From Spinacia oleracea (taxonomy: Eukaryota; Streptophyta; Magnoliopsida; Caryophyllales; Amaranthaceae), in the NCBI RefSeq assembly GCF_020520425.1, contig NC_079487.1:133446385-133510384 (forward strand): a DNA stretch of 64,000 nt. The letters run 5' to 3'. Made by a program: the position numbers and the translations under genes. The notes under the pieces are model-generated. The model saw only the letters and a program-made list of their open reading frames with translations, was not told the origin of the DNA and searched no databases. Shown piece by piece: positions 35,112-47,408 of the stretch. Each line of letters opens with the position of its first letter. Position 1 is the stretch's first letter.

Positions 35112-38100
35112 ATGGCTATCTCTACCTTCACCATCAAACCCGCACTCCCTCCTTCTCTCCTTCTCCGCCATAGTTGGCAATCGCTTCCAAACCGTCCAAT
35201 TGTCTCTATCCTCCTCACTCAATCCCCTACCCTTCGCCTTCCTCCACCTTCCCGGAGTGTCCGCCGGCGCCGGCGAATTATTCCCGTCAATGCGACTACG
35301 GTGAACGGGGTATCAATTTCTAATAATCCGGATGGCCAAGAAATTTCGGAAAAGGTTAATTTAGGAGATAGAATTCGGAAGATTTTCGAAGCTTTGCCGT
35401 CGATTTTGCCCGGAGGAAAATGGTGGAGGTTATCCGATGAAGATATCGATGTTGACCTAACGGCGAAGCCGGTGACGGTTTGGAATGCGCTTCATCGGAT
35501 GTGGATGTTGGTTCGTAGTGATCGTTGGGTCATTTTTGCTGCCTTTTCTGCTCTAATTATCACTGCGGTATAAATTCTCATTGTCCTTCTGCTTTTCTTT
35601 CTTTACTTCTATATTTTGGTTGTAAATTTTGCACAATTTGGTCTTTTTGCTTGTTTTCTGTAGTTTTTGAGCTTATGAACTGTTAATTGAGTGGTATTGT
35701 GTTAGTTAGTTAGTGTTTAGTTAGTGTTTGTTCTTGTGATTTACGGTTTGGTGAAAGTAATACTCAAGTCGAGGTACTTGTGGACGGATTTCATTTGCTA
35801 CAAAGTTAGGGGAACCGGTCGAACGATTGGATATTGTAGTGGAAAGTCGAAAATTTAGTGGAGAAGGCGGGTGGAAGTGAAAATTTCAGATGAAATTGTT
35901 GTGAGAAGTTGAAGTATTTTGAACCTACATTCTTAGCTTGTTGAAAATTGAAAGCTGATGAAGTAGTTGAAAATGTGTGAGTATTATTTAACTAGAGTTA
36001 GATTGTATTTCATTTGCTAACTCTTTCTGTTTCATAATACTTATCTTGTTCCTAGAGAATATTGATGCATTGTTACTGACTAATTTGTGATACTAATGCA
36101 ATGTAATTGGTCACTTTTACGCGTTTAGTTTGTGTAATAAACATATGATCTTTAGCTAAACATATTGCTGAATTGTTATATCAATATAAATTAGCTGCAT
36201 AATCAAACGGCTGATGGAGATTTGCAGCAATTTATCAACCAAGAACATTCATCGTTCATGTGCTTCCATTGATACTTGTTAAGATTCAACCTCAGTACTT
36301 GATAATATAACATTGTAGGACTGTAGGTTTCTTTTTACCACACCACAAGAACACAAAATTGCACTAACACCAAAAGTAAACACATAACTAGTAGTTAATC
36401 GTTTGTATCATGATTACAGCAACCCATGCTTCTTTTCTTTGGATTCATTATATCGATTTACTAGCTGCTAAAGCCATTCATACTTATAACTGATGCTTTC
36501 TCGGATTTAGTATGAAGCTACAAACAACCCCAAGTCTCCAACTAAGATATAGTTCCGACGTTCGTAAACATAGCAACATGTAGGGGTTACAAGAAGTTTA
36601 TGGAGCCTATGTTATGAGGAGAAAGAAGAAGAGAAATAAAAAGAGGGACCCATGTAATGGGAGTGAGATAGAGAGAAACCATATGCAAATAAGGAAAAGT
36701 TGCAATCACATGGAAATAAGCTTCCGACTATACATTGTGCCATCCTGTACGTCTTTTTCTTCTGCTAAACACAAATGATCATTAGCTTTTATTAGCGTAC
36801 ATAGACGCTTGCAATTAACAATCCAAATTTATACTTCCTCTGTTTCATTTTAGTTGACACGTCTCTTTAGGCACTTTTGCCAATGCATAATTTCAAACAC
36901 TAATAGCTACGATGTATAATTTTATCAATAAGAAAACTTATAAAAAGTTAATATTTCGAAAATATACATTAATAAGACCCCAAATGACTATTTTTTTTCT
37001 TAGGTATAAATTACAAAAGAAAGTCAAAGTAACTTATGTGCTACAATGCTAGCGCCCAAAAAGTCAAAACGTGCCAACTAAGAAGAAACAAAGGCAGTAA
37101 GTTCCAAAATAAAAAATGGAGGAAGTATGGAAAATATTTTGAAAACTTATGCTGTTATAGGAATAACCCTTCATTGGTTCGGTATGCTTCTAGACCAAGA
37201 AAATGTTTTGGCTCTCTAATTTCTTCAAGTTTAAAAGCAAACGGCTTCATTGTTTAACTACTTTTGCATCTCCAGTGATGATGAGATTGTCTGCGTATAA
37301 TAAATTCATAATACAATTGCTAGTTTTATATAATGATCTTTCACAAACATCACGAGTCAACTAGTGCCACTGGATACACTTTCTAGCGAGAACTGGTGCT
37401 ATGCTCCCGTGCTTGTTTTACTCCATACAGAGCCTTGTTCAGCTTTCACAAATACAGAGGGCAAGAACTGCCCTCAAATCCTTTTGGTCATTTCAAATAA
37501 ATATCTCAATCCAAAGGTTTTCGTTTTCTCACATCTATTTCCATAATTTCCGAGATTTGCTAGCTGCTGGTGTGATGAATACTCCCATTGTATAGGCTAA
37601 AAGTTCCATCATAGTTGAGCACTCGAGCCATGAAAAACATCTAGCTACTAATCTGGACTTTTATCTTTGAACAGACCTATTTGAATTCGTATTCAATACA
37701 GCCATTTTACTTTATATGGGTTGCACATACTTGGGTTTTGGTAAACTATTATGGAAAATTATTATAGTCAGCGGATTATGAGTTTTAAGTCACATATCTT
37801 GGTCATTGTGATTAGCATATTAGGCACTATCTCTAGTTTACTAAGCTTAATGCTCATACTTTATTTTTTATGGTTAGATAAAGTGATCTTTGTCTAGTAC
37901 TTAGGAAGTTTGTATAACGTCTCTGCTTGGAATATGTCTAATTGATTGGGGTTCTCCTGTTCAAGTGTTTAATCGACGAATTTGCTTTATTTTTCCTTTC
38001 AGCTTGCAGAGATCTCTATACCACACTTCTTGACAGCATCAATCTTTTCTGCACAGAGTGGCCAAGTCATGGTCTTCCGTCGAAATGTGGTTCTTTTGTC

Positions 38101-41100
38101 AGTTTTTTGCGTCGTTGCAGGAATATGCAGGTCAAAATCTTGTATGGTCAATGCACCCTTTTCTCTTAACTGAAACGTAGGAGATGGCACTGTGTTGTTT
38201 TCTAATGCTTATTATTCCGTGCCTCCATTTTTGCCTTTTTCTTTTTCTTTTCCCTGTTGATCTACTCCTCTTATGTGAATTTAGATGTTGGTCTGAGTAT
38301 CATAAATTCTTAGTTCACAATTCAGACACAATGCATTCCTCGATGTTACTTGGCCATGCTTTATTGCAGCATTCAGTATACAATTTTTGTTGCCATGGAT
38401 CGTATGCTTGGAATGCCTTGTTGGTAGAAGTTGAAATATGAAGATGATGATATGTTGCTGCTTGCTAAGTGTCAATGTTGGTTATCCTGACATGTAGTAA
38501 GTTCTGTTCAATTCCCATTCCAGGTAATGGGGAATGATGATAACAAGTCATAAGAACTCCGGTTACCACTGGCCTTGTAGAAACTTATTGAATTCGTCTT
38601 GTGATCACCATGTGCTGTTGGTTTTGTAACGTTCATCCTTCCGTCTAACAAGGTTGCTACTGGGTAAATAAATTTGTCTGTCATATTATACTGTTCCTGT
38701 GAAAGCCCGTGTTTTTTTAGGGATGGGAAGTCTTGGAATATTGAATTTGTTGACCATTAAATTAGCCTGAAATCTGAAATATTTGGTCGATGCAATAGAA
38801 ATTGTTGTCTTGAACCTTGTTTTGTGCAGTTATGGTATTTTGATATTAAGTTTTTCTAATTAACAAATGGGGTAGCTGACTTTTTACATGTTTATTTGAG
38901 CGACAGTGGTATAAGAGGAGGCTGTTTCAGCGTCGCTAACATGATCCTTGTGAGTGGAAGTTTTTAACGTGTATTATTATTCTTTACTTCCCCTGATTTG
39001 TAAACTGTGCAGTAAATGTCTATCCGCTCTATCTCCAATGTAAGGGATTTCCAGTTCCAACTGACTGAGTTTTAGTAGACTATATTTATTCAAATCAGAT
39101 TTTTTTTCTTCCTTTTCATTGGAGCATTTAATTGGGGAAAGGAATTAGCTCAAACCCATTCATCTCTGTACTGTCTTTATTGCTTGGCACCTTGTATTGC
39201 TTATCTTGACCAGACCTCATGTTCATTTGCAGGTCAAGAGAATGAGGGAAACATTGTATTCATCTCTCATGGTTCAGGTGCTGAGCCTTCATATTTGTTC
39301 CAAGGCTCTCCTTGGTTTATAGTAGTTTTTCATTTATTGATTTGAGTCCTTCTCTTTTTAGGACATATCCTTTTTTGATGCTTCAACAGTCGGCGATCTC
39401 ACAAGCAGGCTTGGGGCAGATTGTCAACAAGTCTCTCGTGTGATTGGAAATGATCTTAATCTGATATCACGCAATGTTCTGCAGGTTCTCCTCTGTTGGT
39501 CTGGAATATTTCTAATTTTTTTTTGTCTTCTTATTTTATGATCTTTATTCCACTCCATTTATATCTCTCTCTGTTTGCTATCTCAGGGCACTGGTGCCTT
39601 GATATATCTGCTAATTTTGTCATGGCCGCTTGGTTTGTGCACCTTAGCAATATGCATCACACTTTCATCAATAATGATTGTTTATGGCCAGTAAGTTTTC
39701 ATGCCATGCTTGCTTCATAAACTTGGAACACATAGTTCCTTTGCTTTCTTACTCTGACCATAACTAAATTTTATTCACCTAATGTTTACTATGTGTTGCC
39801 CATGGATAATTTAGCATTCCAGAATCATGATCTGAACAGTATTTGGATGTGCTGGTCTAAATGAAATATGGAATCTTGCTTCTAGAGAACATAATAAGAA
39901 GGAAAAGAATCGACATGCCTTTGAAAAAATTCTCGTTGAGGATATTTTCTTAGCCTAGTTAACTCTTAAGCCCGCCTTCCTTTGAGAAAAAAATATGCTA
40001 GATTTCCTGGAGACCAGAAAATGGGAACAGATTGCTGGAATATATTTTTAGTCTTCGTCTGATAGATAGATTTACTAATCTATTCTATTTAATTTCCGAA
40101 CAAAGATCTAATCTGCCCCTACATGGATTTTTTTGTGACCAGTAGGAAGTTTCTTCTCAATTGATAATTGCTGTTACACTTTTTCCCCCCCTTCCCTTTA
40201 CCGTGTGATTTGGAAAATCCGGTTTTAATAACACACCTAACAACTGAAGTGACACAGAAGTGGTGTGGTGTAGATACTAGAAAGCTTGGCATGGGCCATG
40301 ATTTGAACTTGAGTTTTGCATTTATTCAAATAAATACAGCTTTGGCTCTTAATGTGAGGAAGGATCTGAAACCAGTGTAACAGGTACCAGAAGAAGGCAG
40401 CAAAGCTGACACAGGAGTTCACTGCCTCTGCCAATGATGTAATGTCCATAACCCTCCTGATTTTGTATGGTTAATTTGTTTACACAATTTATTTTGGGAC
40501 ACAGGTTTCTCAAGAGACACTGTCTTTGATGCGGACGGTTAGAGTTTATGGCACAGAAGAGCAAGAATTAGCAAGGTGGGTGTTCTTGTGGAAAGAATTA
40601 AGCCAACCTGTTTGTATGCTGAACAAATGAGTAACATTTGATGGTGGTTAGGTATGAGGTGTGGCTGGAAAGATTAGCTGGTATCAGCTTACGACAAAGT
40701 GCTGCATATGGATTGTGGAACGTCAGCTTCAATACTCTTTATCACTCAACACAGGTTTGGCAAAATTTCCTGTTATGTAGAAGTTATCTCTGATTGACCA
40801 CTTTTACATTTGTGTAATTTAGAAAATTGTTGGTTTTTTTTTATTTGAAAAAACCATTAATGGACGGTGCCATGATACTTTTCTGATGATTATCTATCTG
40901 CATAAAATATGAGAAAAGAAAACACGAGCTTTGTCTAGCAAAATTGTGCTCTCATATTGCTTACTTTTTTATTGCTCGTTCTCAACTTAAGGTTAATTTA
41001 ATTCTAAAATCCTGATACAATTTGCTGACCGCTTTTGCCTATTACATATCTACTTCCAGTGATGAAGTCGTGTCTTTAGGGTAACTACTGCTGTCTGTAT

Positions 41101-44100
41101 TCCTGAGTTTTTTTAGTGACGGCACCCAACAGTGACAGATTTCTTTCTCTTTTGTAAACATTATAAGCCTAATTATTTGTTTGCATTGTGGAAATTGAAA
41201 CTAAAACCTAATGACATATATCTTCTCACCTTTTTAGGTCATTGCTGTGCTGATTGGGGGAATGTCTATTTTGTCCGGTCATCTGACAGCAGAACAACTC
41301 ACGAAGTTTCTGTTATATAGTGAATGGCTAATCTATTCAACATGGTGGATAGGGGATAATGTGTCATCATTAATGCAGTCTGTGGGAGCAAGTGAGAAAG
41401 TATTTCAGATGATGGATCTCTCACCTAGTGAACAGTTCAACTCAGAAGGTAGTGTATCAGATTTAAGTTTTTTCATGGTCAGAAGTTGGGTATATAGAAT
41501 AAAGGAGCACAAGATCCGGTTCAACTAAGCACTGTTTCTCTATCAAATGTTCAGCTAAAAGCCTACTTAAGTGATTTTATTCTTTGTTGCCGGACATCTT
41601 TAGTGTTTATTGAAAATTTGAAACCGGACTTGATAATGTTTGTACTAGTCGATAATTCGATATTATAACATCCTATTTTTTTTTTGTCAACCAGTAATCT
41701 CTACAAGACCTCTTTTTGTATGTGAAGTACTTTGTAGTCCTTTTCCTTTGTCTTTCCATTTATTCTTCCTCTTAGGGTGACCAAAGAAATACACTTCAGA
41801 TCTGAGACAGTTCTCCTTTTTTTTTTATGTTCGGTAAATTAGGACCTTTAGGATCAATATCTCACTATTTTGATCCTTTTTGCTTGACGTGTATTAGACT
41901 ATTAGTTGGTTGGTTATTCACTTATTCATTTCACTTTTGTAAAAAAAAGTGTCTTGCCATGCTACTTCTGTTTATTATGTGCTCAAGGCTCTAGCTCTTT
42001 CAGCTCTTATATATTTATATGTGAGATCTGTTAAATTATGATTAGTTGTTTACTATTTTACCTTTTGGGTGATGCAGGATTTAAACTGCAAAAGCTGACC
42101 GGGGATATCGATTTTGTGAATGTCTCTTTTTCCTATCCCTCAAGGCCCGAGGTATGTTTCAATGCTTGGTTAGCATATAGTGACTTACTGTGGCAGTATT
42201 CTGAATTACTTTATATGTGCTATTGAATGCCCGCATACTGCTTTTGTCTCTTCAACTTCAGCAAATGTTCACTTTATTATTGACCAGGAAGTGGTGTCAT
42301 AATAATACAGTATCTGAATTCTGAACATTCTGAAGGTGTGTTGATGTGATGATGTTGATCATCTATGTTCCCTTTATGTCAAGTAGGAAATTTCTTTCAT
42401 GGTCTTATTTCCCTAAATTTGTTGGTTTGATATGAAATCTGAGACCATGGTCCATGGACATTAGCAAATAAGCAGGATGTCCTGGTGTCACTTGAATGAT
42501 GTCTGAAACTTTAGAGATACTGTTTATGCTACTCTTTCATACTTTTGTGAAATGAGCTTGGGTTTATCCTTCTATTACGCTGTCATGTCTTTCATTTAGT
42601 CTTCTCTTGGTATGATACAACTTAATATGAATGCAAATATATAGGTATTATGTATCTCAGAATCTGGTTATAGTTTCTACTTTTCAAGATACCACACTTT
42701 ATCTCCTAGTACAGCAGTGACATATCAATTGCAACCTGAATTTCATTATGTTCCATCTCTTGTTCAGTTACTTGTTTTGTTTTGTTATTTTGCACTATTC
42801 TATGTGACTAACATGCCGAGTTCTGAACAGGTACCTGTAGTACAAGACATAAATATTTCCATGCATCCCAATGAAGTTATTGCTATAGTAAGGGACTACT
42901 CATTTCTTTCTTTCTCCTTGTTCTCATAAGTTTTGATACTTTGGTGTCAATGGAGGAGCTCAAAATACTTGTTTGAGTTGGGTTGGGTGGAGGGATCAAA
43001 ATATTTTTCTCCCTAATAAAAGTACTTTATAAATCGAGTAAAAAGATACTGGGAAGCAAAAAATGCATGAAGATCTGAAATGGGTGTGCAACAAACTAAC
43101 TTACTAAGCCTTTAATAAAATCCACCAGATCTGCTATTGACCTTTAAATTCATACATAGGTGCACAACAAACTAAGCCTTTAAATACAACCCCCTGGTTC
43201 TGCTTTTTGCCATTGTGTGTCCCCCACTTGGTCTAGAAATCACAGATCATTAGTCTAGCTTTTCATGTTTTCCAGGCGTGAACATACCTTCTTAGGCCCA
43301 TAGCTTAACTAGTTGGCAGATATGGCACCCGCAACATGATCCTGGCATCTACGTTACTTGGACTTGGGCACTAGTGTTGGACACGGGTACGTGTTCAAGT
43401 GTCCGACTCGGCTAAATTGTGAATTTTTCCATGATTTAAGTCGAAAATGAAGTGTCGTCGGAGTGTCGAGTATCCGACACGAGTACTTGAGGTAAAATGA
43501 AGAGTCTGAGTAACATAGCCTGACATTAAATGATGAGGAGTCAGGGGCGTCCCAATAGCTTACTTGTAAATATATGATTTCCTTGCTGCATAATAATCTC
43601 AAGGACCCATTTTTCACTCGAGTTTTTTTTGTTAGGTTGGTCTTAGTGGCAGCGGTAAAAGCACAATTGTTAATCTTCTGCTACGTCTTTATGAGCCAAC
43701 TGGTGGTGAGGTATGTGTGTCTAAAAGTCCATATGCTTCTTTTTCTCTCATACAAATGGTGTACAACTCAAGAGAATAATCCCTTTTTCTTTCTTTTTTT
43801 GCTTTTGTCATTTTATGCAGATACTAATTGATGGCCACCCTCTGAAAAAGTTAGACGTTCAATGGTTGAGAGAAAGGATAGGATACGTGGGCCAGGTTGT
43901 CATGTATTTTTGTTTTGCACTTCTGAATTGAACCTTTTGCTTTGAGAAGAAGTTTTCTGAACCTACCATGCTCACCAATTCTGTGAACAGGAACCTCGAC
44001 TTTTTAGAACGGACATAAGTTCAAACATAAGATATGGATGTCCCAAAGAGGTCACACAAGAAGATGTTGAGTGGGCTGCTAAGCAAGCTTTTGCTCATGA

Positions 44101-45298
44101 CTTTATTTCATCCTTGCCTAATGGTTACAGTACGATTGTCGATGATGATCTGCTCAGTGGTGGACAAAAACAACGGATTGCTATTGCTCGAGCTGTCCTT
44201 AGGGATCCAGCAATTTTGATCCTTGATGAAGCTACTAGTGCCTTGGATGCAGAAAGTGAACACAATATAAAGGTTTGTGTATATAGTTTAACCATGGGAA
44301 TGAATTATCACGAGTTCTTGGAAACATATTTGATAAAACCTTTGTATTATATTCTTGTTTAACTTATCAAAAGGCAGGGAAACAAATATCAATGGAGGGT
44401 ATTTTTGACATGTATGTTAATTTGTACGCAGGGTGTTCTTCGAGCAGTAAAAAATGACTCACGATCAAGGAGAACTGTCATAGTAATTGCACATAGGTCT
44501 GTATTTCACCTAATCCCTTCATGATTAGTGATTACAGTATTACACACATGTTCATGGCTTTTTACTGTGTTGAATTTGATGCACCATCATTGCAGGCTTT
44601 CTACAATACAAGCTGCGGACAAGATAGTGGCGATGAGTGGTGGCCAGATTGTTGAGGTAGGTCTTGTCATAGTTTTTTTTTTTTTGACGATCTTTAAGTC
44701 TCAAGCCTCTGGTTTAAAACTTTCATGTGGATACTTTCAACAGTATTTTCTTTGGCACTATGGTGCGAAATTTCCACCTAAAAATGGTGGAAAATTGATG
44801 AGACGAAACTAGGATCCTTAATTTCAGCTGCAGGCAAGGGTGGAGACAAGGGGGGCGGATGGGGGTGGCAGCCACCCCAACAATTTTTGAAAAAAAACAT
44901 GCTCCATATATGGTGTTAAATATCAAAATATAAATGTATATATAGTATTAAATACCAAAACATATGACTAAATACTTCTTGCCTTGGTGGTTATTTCTGG
45001 TTTATTATTTCTTGTGGACCCTTTGGTCATTCGAATCCCTTATAGTGCAATCTTTTTATTTATTTTTCTCGGCCCCCCAACATTCAATTCCTGGTTCCGC
45101 CACTAACTGCAGATTAACCTGTAGGCAACTGTAAGTGATATCTTATGCAAATTTATCCTTTTGGTGTTCAAAGTAATATCCATTTTGTTCTTCTTTGGCT
45201 TTCTTTTACCTGTGTAGGTGGGTGGTCACAAGGAGCTTCTTCTAAAGGATGGCTTGTATGCAAGATTAACTCGTACACAAGCAGATGCCGTGGCTTGA
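35112..45298 (+). CDS. ABCB26: Chloroplast half-size ABC transporter, subfamily B (TAP-like)
   Basis: Half transporter expected to dimerise in a plastid membrane; substrate unknown. Exons: 35112-35567, 38003-38130, 38907-38949, 39233-39277, 39362-39484, 39587-39690, 40384-40438, 40505-40575, 40652-40754, 41238-41448, 42078-42151, 42831-42887, 43636-43710, 43821-43895, 43991-44272, 44432-44496, 44596-44656, 45218-45298; 2109 nt, 702 aa, close to Arabidopsis ABCB26. Residues 1-57 or so form an Arg/Ser/Pro-rich transit peptide. A membrane domain follows (about 130-430). The nucleotide-binding domain has Walker [10 protein letters not shown] (492-500), Q-loop Gln540, signature LSGGQ (595-599), Walker B ILILDE (615-620) and H-loop His655, all intact. 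Introns hold a MITE (intron 1) and an hAT-like element (intron 17). Position matches At1g70610. Confidence 0.95.
36834..37125. mobile_element. Stowaway-type MITE in ABCB26 intron 1
   Basis: Left end CTTCCTCTGTTTCATTTTAG after TA, right end in reverse complement CTTCCTCCATTTTTTATTTT before TA. About 292 bp and worn. Further in, the arms pair again through TTAGTTGACACGT and ACGTGCCAACTAA. Confidence 0.65.
44834..45104. mobile_element. hAT-like non-autonomous element in ABCB26 intron 17
   Basis: 271 bp between 8-mers AGCTGCAG (44826-44833) and AACTGCAG (45105-45112), which match at seven of eight bases. The ends, AAGGGTGGAGACAAGG and in reverse complement TAGTGGCGGAACCAGG, are worn versions of the CAGGGGCGGAGCCAGG-like end seen at 16376-16733. 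Non-coding. Confidence 0.6.
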
Positions 45299-45778
45299 AG
45301 CACGTAGCATTCCATGGCTGTTATTTACCGTGGTACAAAACCCATTGATGCATCGAGATTTTATCTTTCTTAACAGTAGTCTCTAGCTACTGCAGTCACG
45401 CGTAGTTGGAGCAAGTCGTTCTGTTCTGCTGCTGCTGACGTGTGAATTTGTAGGCAGTCAAATTTTATTTATATCACAGAGCAACGATAAAACTGCGCAT
45501 TGGTGGGTTAATAATAATGGCGACCATAACCCGTCAACATGGCTTAAAATCGCAGCTCAATTTTTTGAAGTAGCTGCAACATGTACTGTATGTATTATTT
45601 TCCCTTCCAATTCTTTATCCTCGTCCACCAATATATAGAAACTAGTCAGCTCAATCTGGAAATTGACTAACTTGTACTCCGTAAGTTGTACGTGTACATT
45701 GTACAGTATTACGTATAATCGGTGTACATTTGTACCATGTTGTACTCTTGGATCCTTTGGTTTCTCCTTGTAAGTTGT

Positions 45779-45914
45779 AATACTTGATTACTTTCACATT
45801 TATGCTGATATATTACCAAATATGCTTAATATATCCATCCCGATTCTTGCCCCTATGATCAATACTTGATTACTTTCACATTTATGCTGATATATTACCA
45901 AATATGCTTAATAT
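45779..45914. repeat. 54-bp exact direct repeat in the UGT promoter
   Basis: A 54-bp unit beginning AATACTTGATTACTTTCACA is present twice, at 45779-45832 and 45861-45914, separated by 28 bp. The second copy ends a few bases before the TATA box. No difference between copies was seen, so the duplication is recent. Confidence 0.9.
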
Positions 45915-45922
45915 GTTACTAG

Positions 45923-45930
45923 TATAAATA
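45923..45930 (+). promoter_or_regulatory. TATA box of the UGT gene
   Basis: TATAAATA, 66 bases upstream of the ATG at 45996. This fits a transcript with a short leader of about 35-40 nt (inferred). Confidence 0.65.
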
Positions 45931-45995
45931 TGACTTGCTATATTGTCTAATGCATACCACCAAAACAATTCCTGACCATTTTCTATAATCATATC

Positions 45996-47408
45996 ATGGT
46001 GATCCCATCAAAAACCCACATTGCTCTCCTTGCTAGCCCGGGATTCGGCCATTTCATCCCCGTGGTAGAGCTCGCTAAGCGCCTTGCTGGCCTACACGGG
46101 CTCACCATCACGTTGTTCGCCATCACCCCGGAGGTACACCCGGTCCAAGACGAGCTGCTTCGGTCTGCCACTTCCTCGTGGCCCGGACTCATCAACACCG
46201 TCATTCTCCCCTACGAAGAACCAACGTTTCCGTCAAACGTGGACCCCGTCCCTCGGATGTTGGCAATGATAAGGAGTGTCTTCCCTTCGTTACGATCCTC
46301 GATTTCTAGCATGACGGAGAAGCCTATAGCCTTGATTGTGGATCACTTTGGTACGGAGGCAATAAGGGCAGTTGCTAACGAGTTCAACATGTTGAAGTTC
46401 GTGTTCATTTGTACTAATGCATGGTTTTTGTCCTACAATTTATATCTACCCTATGTAAAAGAGGTTATAAAACGGGGTGAACCGTTTTATATCCCCGGTT
46501 GTGAACCACTTGTGGGTGACGATATACGTGAATTCACCTTTTTCCCCGAGTACCAAACTCACAAGGACTTTGTTCATATAGGGTACGATATTGCATCCTC
46601 TGATGGCATTTTGGTGAATACGTGGGATGATCTTGAGCCCGAAACGCTTCTCGCGTTTAAGGATACAAGGTTCATGAAGCGTATTGTTAAACCCCCGGTT
46701 TATCCAATTGGACCGTTGGTTCGAACAGGCGAACCAACGGGTGCAAAACCGGAGATATTTAGGTGGTTAGACTGTCAAGCAAGTGGGTCCGTTGTTTATG
46801 TATCATTTGGAAGTGGTGGGACCATATCAACACAACAAACGATTGAATTAGCTTGGGGATTAGAGTTAAGTATACAACGTTTTATTTGGGTGGTTCGGCC
46901 TCCAATAGAAAATGATAGTGCCGCTTTCTTACTTACGCCCATGGAAAATGATGCGGATGGGTTGATCTCCAAGTATCTACCAGATGGGTTTTTGGGCCGA
47001 ACTCGTGATATGGGCTTTGTTGTACCAATGTGGGCCCCACAAGAGGAGATCTTGGCCCATGGATCAATCGGGGCGTTTTTTTCTCATTGCGGGTGGAATT
47101 CGTCTTTGGAGAGTATTGTGAATGGGGTGCCTATAATCGCTTGGCCTCTTTATGCCGAGCAGAATATGAATGCGACTATGCTCGTAAAACACCTTGGGGT
47201 CGCAGTCCGACCAGAGGTGAACCCTAGTAAGGAGCTAGTGAGAAGAGATGAAATAGCAAAAATGGTGAGAAGGGTGATGGTGGATGAGGAGGGGATAGGC
47301 ATAAGAAAAAGGGTTAATGATTTGAAAGAAAGGGCAAAGAAAGCATTGAGTGAGGGTGGAACTTCCTACAATGCATTGTCCGAGGTAGTTAAAAAAATTG
47401 GAGATTAA
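45996..47408 (+). CDS. UDP-glycosyltransferase, UGT72 family (phenolic or monolignol glucosyltransferase type)
   Basis: Transfers a sugar, probably glucose, from UDP-glucose to a small phenolic acceptor in the cytosol. 470 aa, one exon. The catalytic His19 (SPGFGH) and its partner Asp116 (LIVDHFGTEA) are present. The 44-residue plant PSPG box runs from Trp346 (WAPQEEIL) through HCGWNSSLES to WPLYAEQ (Gln389); the final Gln favours UDP-glucose. NTWDDLEPETL and VYPIGPLVR are typical of group E/UGT72 enzymes, which include the monolignol (UGT72E) and hydroquinone (UGT72B) glucosyltransferases; the acceptor cannot be told from sequence. No signal peptide or membrane anchor. It sits between the homologues of At1g70610 and At1g70620, where I know of no UGT in Arabidopsis, so it is probably a lineage-specific insertion. 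Looks intact. Confidence 0.93.
   Translation: MVIPSKTHIALLASPGFGHFIPVVELAKRLAGLHGLTITLFAITPEVHPVQDELLRSATSSWPGLINTVILPYEEPTFPSNVDPVPRMLAMIRSVFPSLRSSISSMTEKPIALIVDHFGTEAIRAVANEFNMLKFVFICTNAWFLSYNLYLPYVKEVIKRGEPFYIPGCEPLVGDDIREFTFFPEYQTHKDFVHIGYDIASSDGILVNTWDDLEPETLLAFKDTRFMKRIVKPPVYPIGPLVRTGEPTGAKPEIFRWLDCQASGSVVYVSFGSGGTISTQQTIELAWGLELSIQRFIWVVRPPIENDSAAFLLTPMENDADGLISKYLPDGFLGRTRDMGFVVPMWAPQEEILAHGSIGAFFSHCGWNSSLESIVNGVPIIAWPLYAEQNMNATMLVKHLGVAVRPEVNPSKELVRRDEIAKMVRRVMVDEEGIGIRKRVNDLKERAKKALSEGGTSYNALSEVVKKIGD

Larger units (their letters stand above)
45299..45995. other. Spacer between ABCB26 and the UGT gene
   Basis: About 0.7 kb serving as ABCB26 3' region and UGT promoter. It holds a 54-bp exact direct duplication (45779-45832, 45861-45914) and a TATA box. 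No gene. Confidence 0.7.

Noticed and set aside
8096-47408. Specialised-metabolism gene cluster (amine oxidase, MATE pair, UGT)
   Set aside because: The genes are separated by a ribosomal protein gene and a plastid transporter that belong to a conserved housekeeping block. No other biosynthetic enzyme is present, so the proximity is probably chance.
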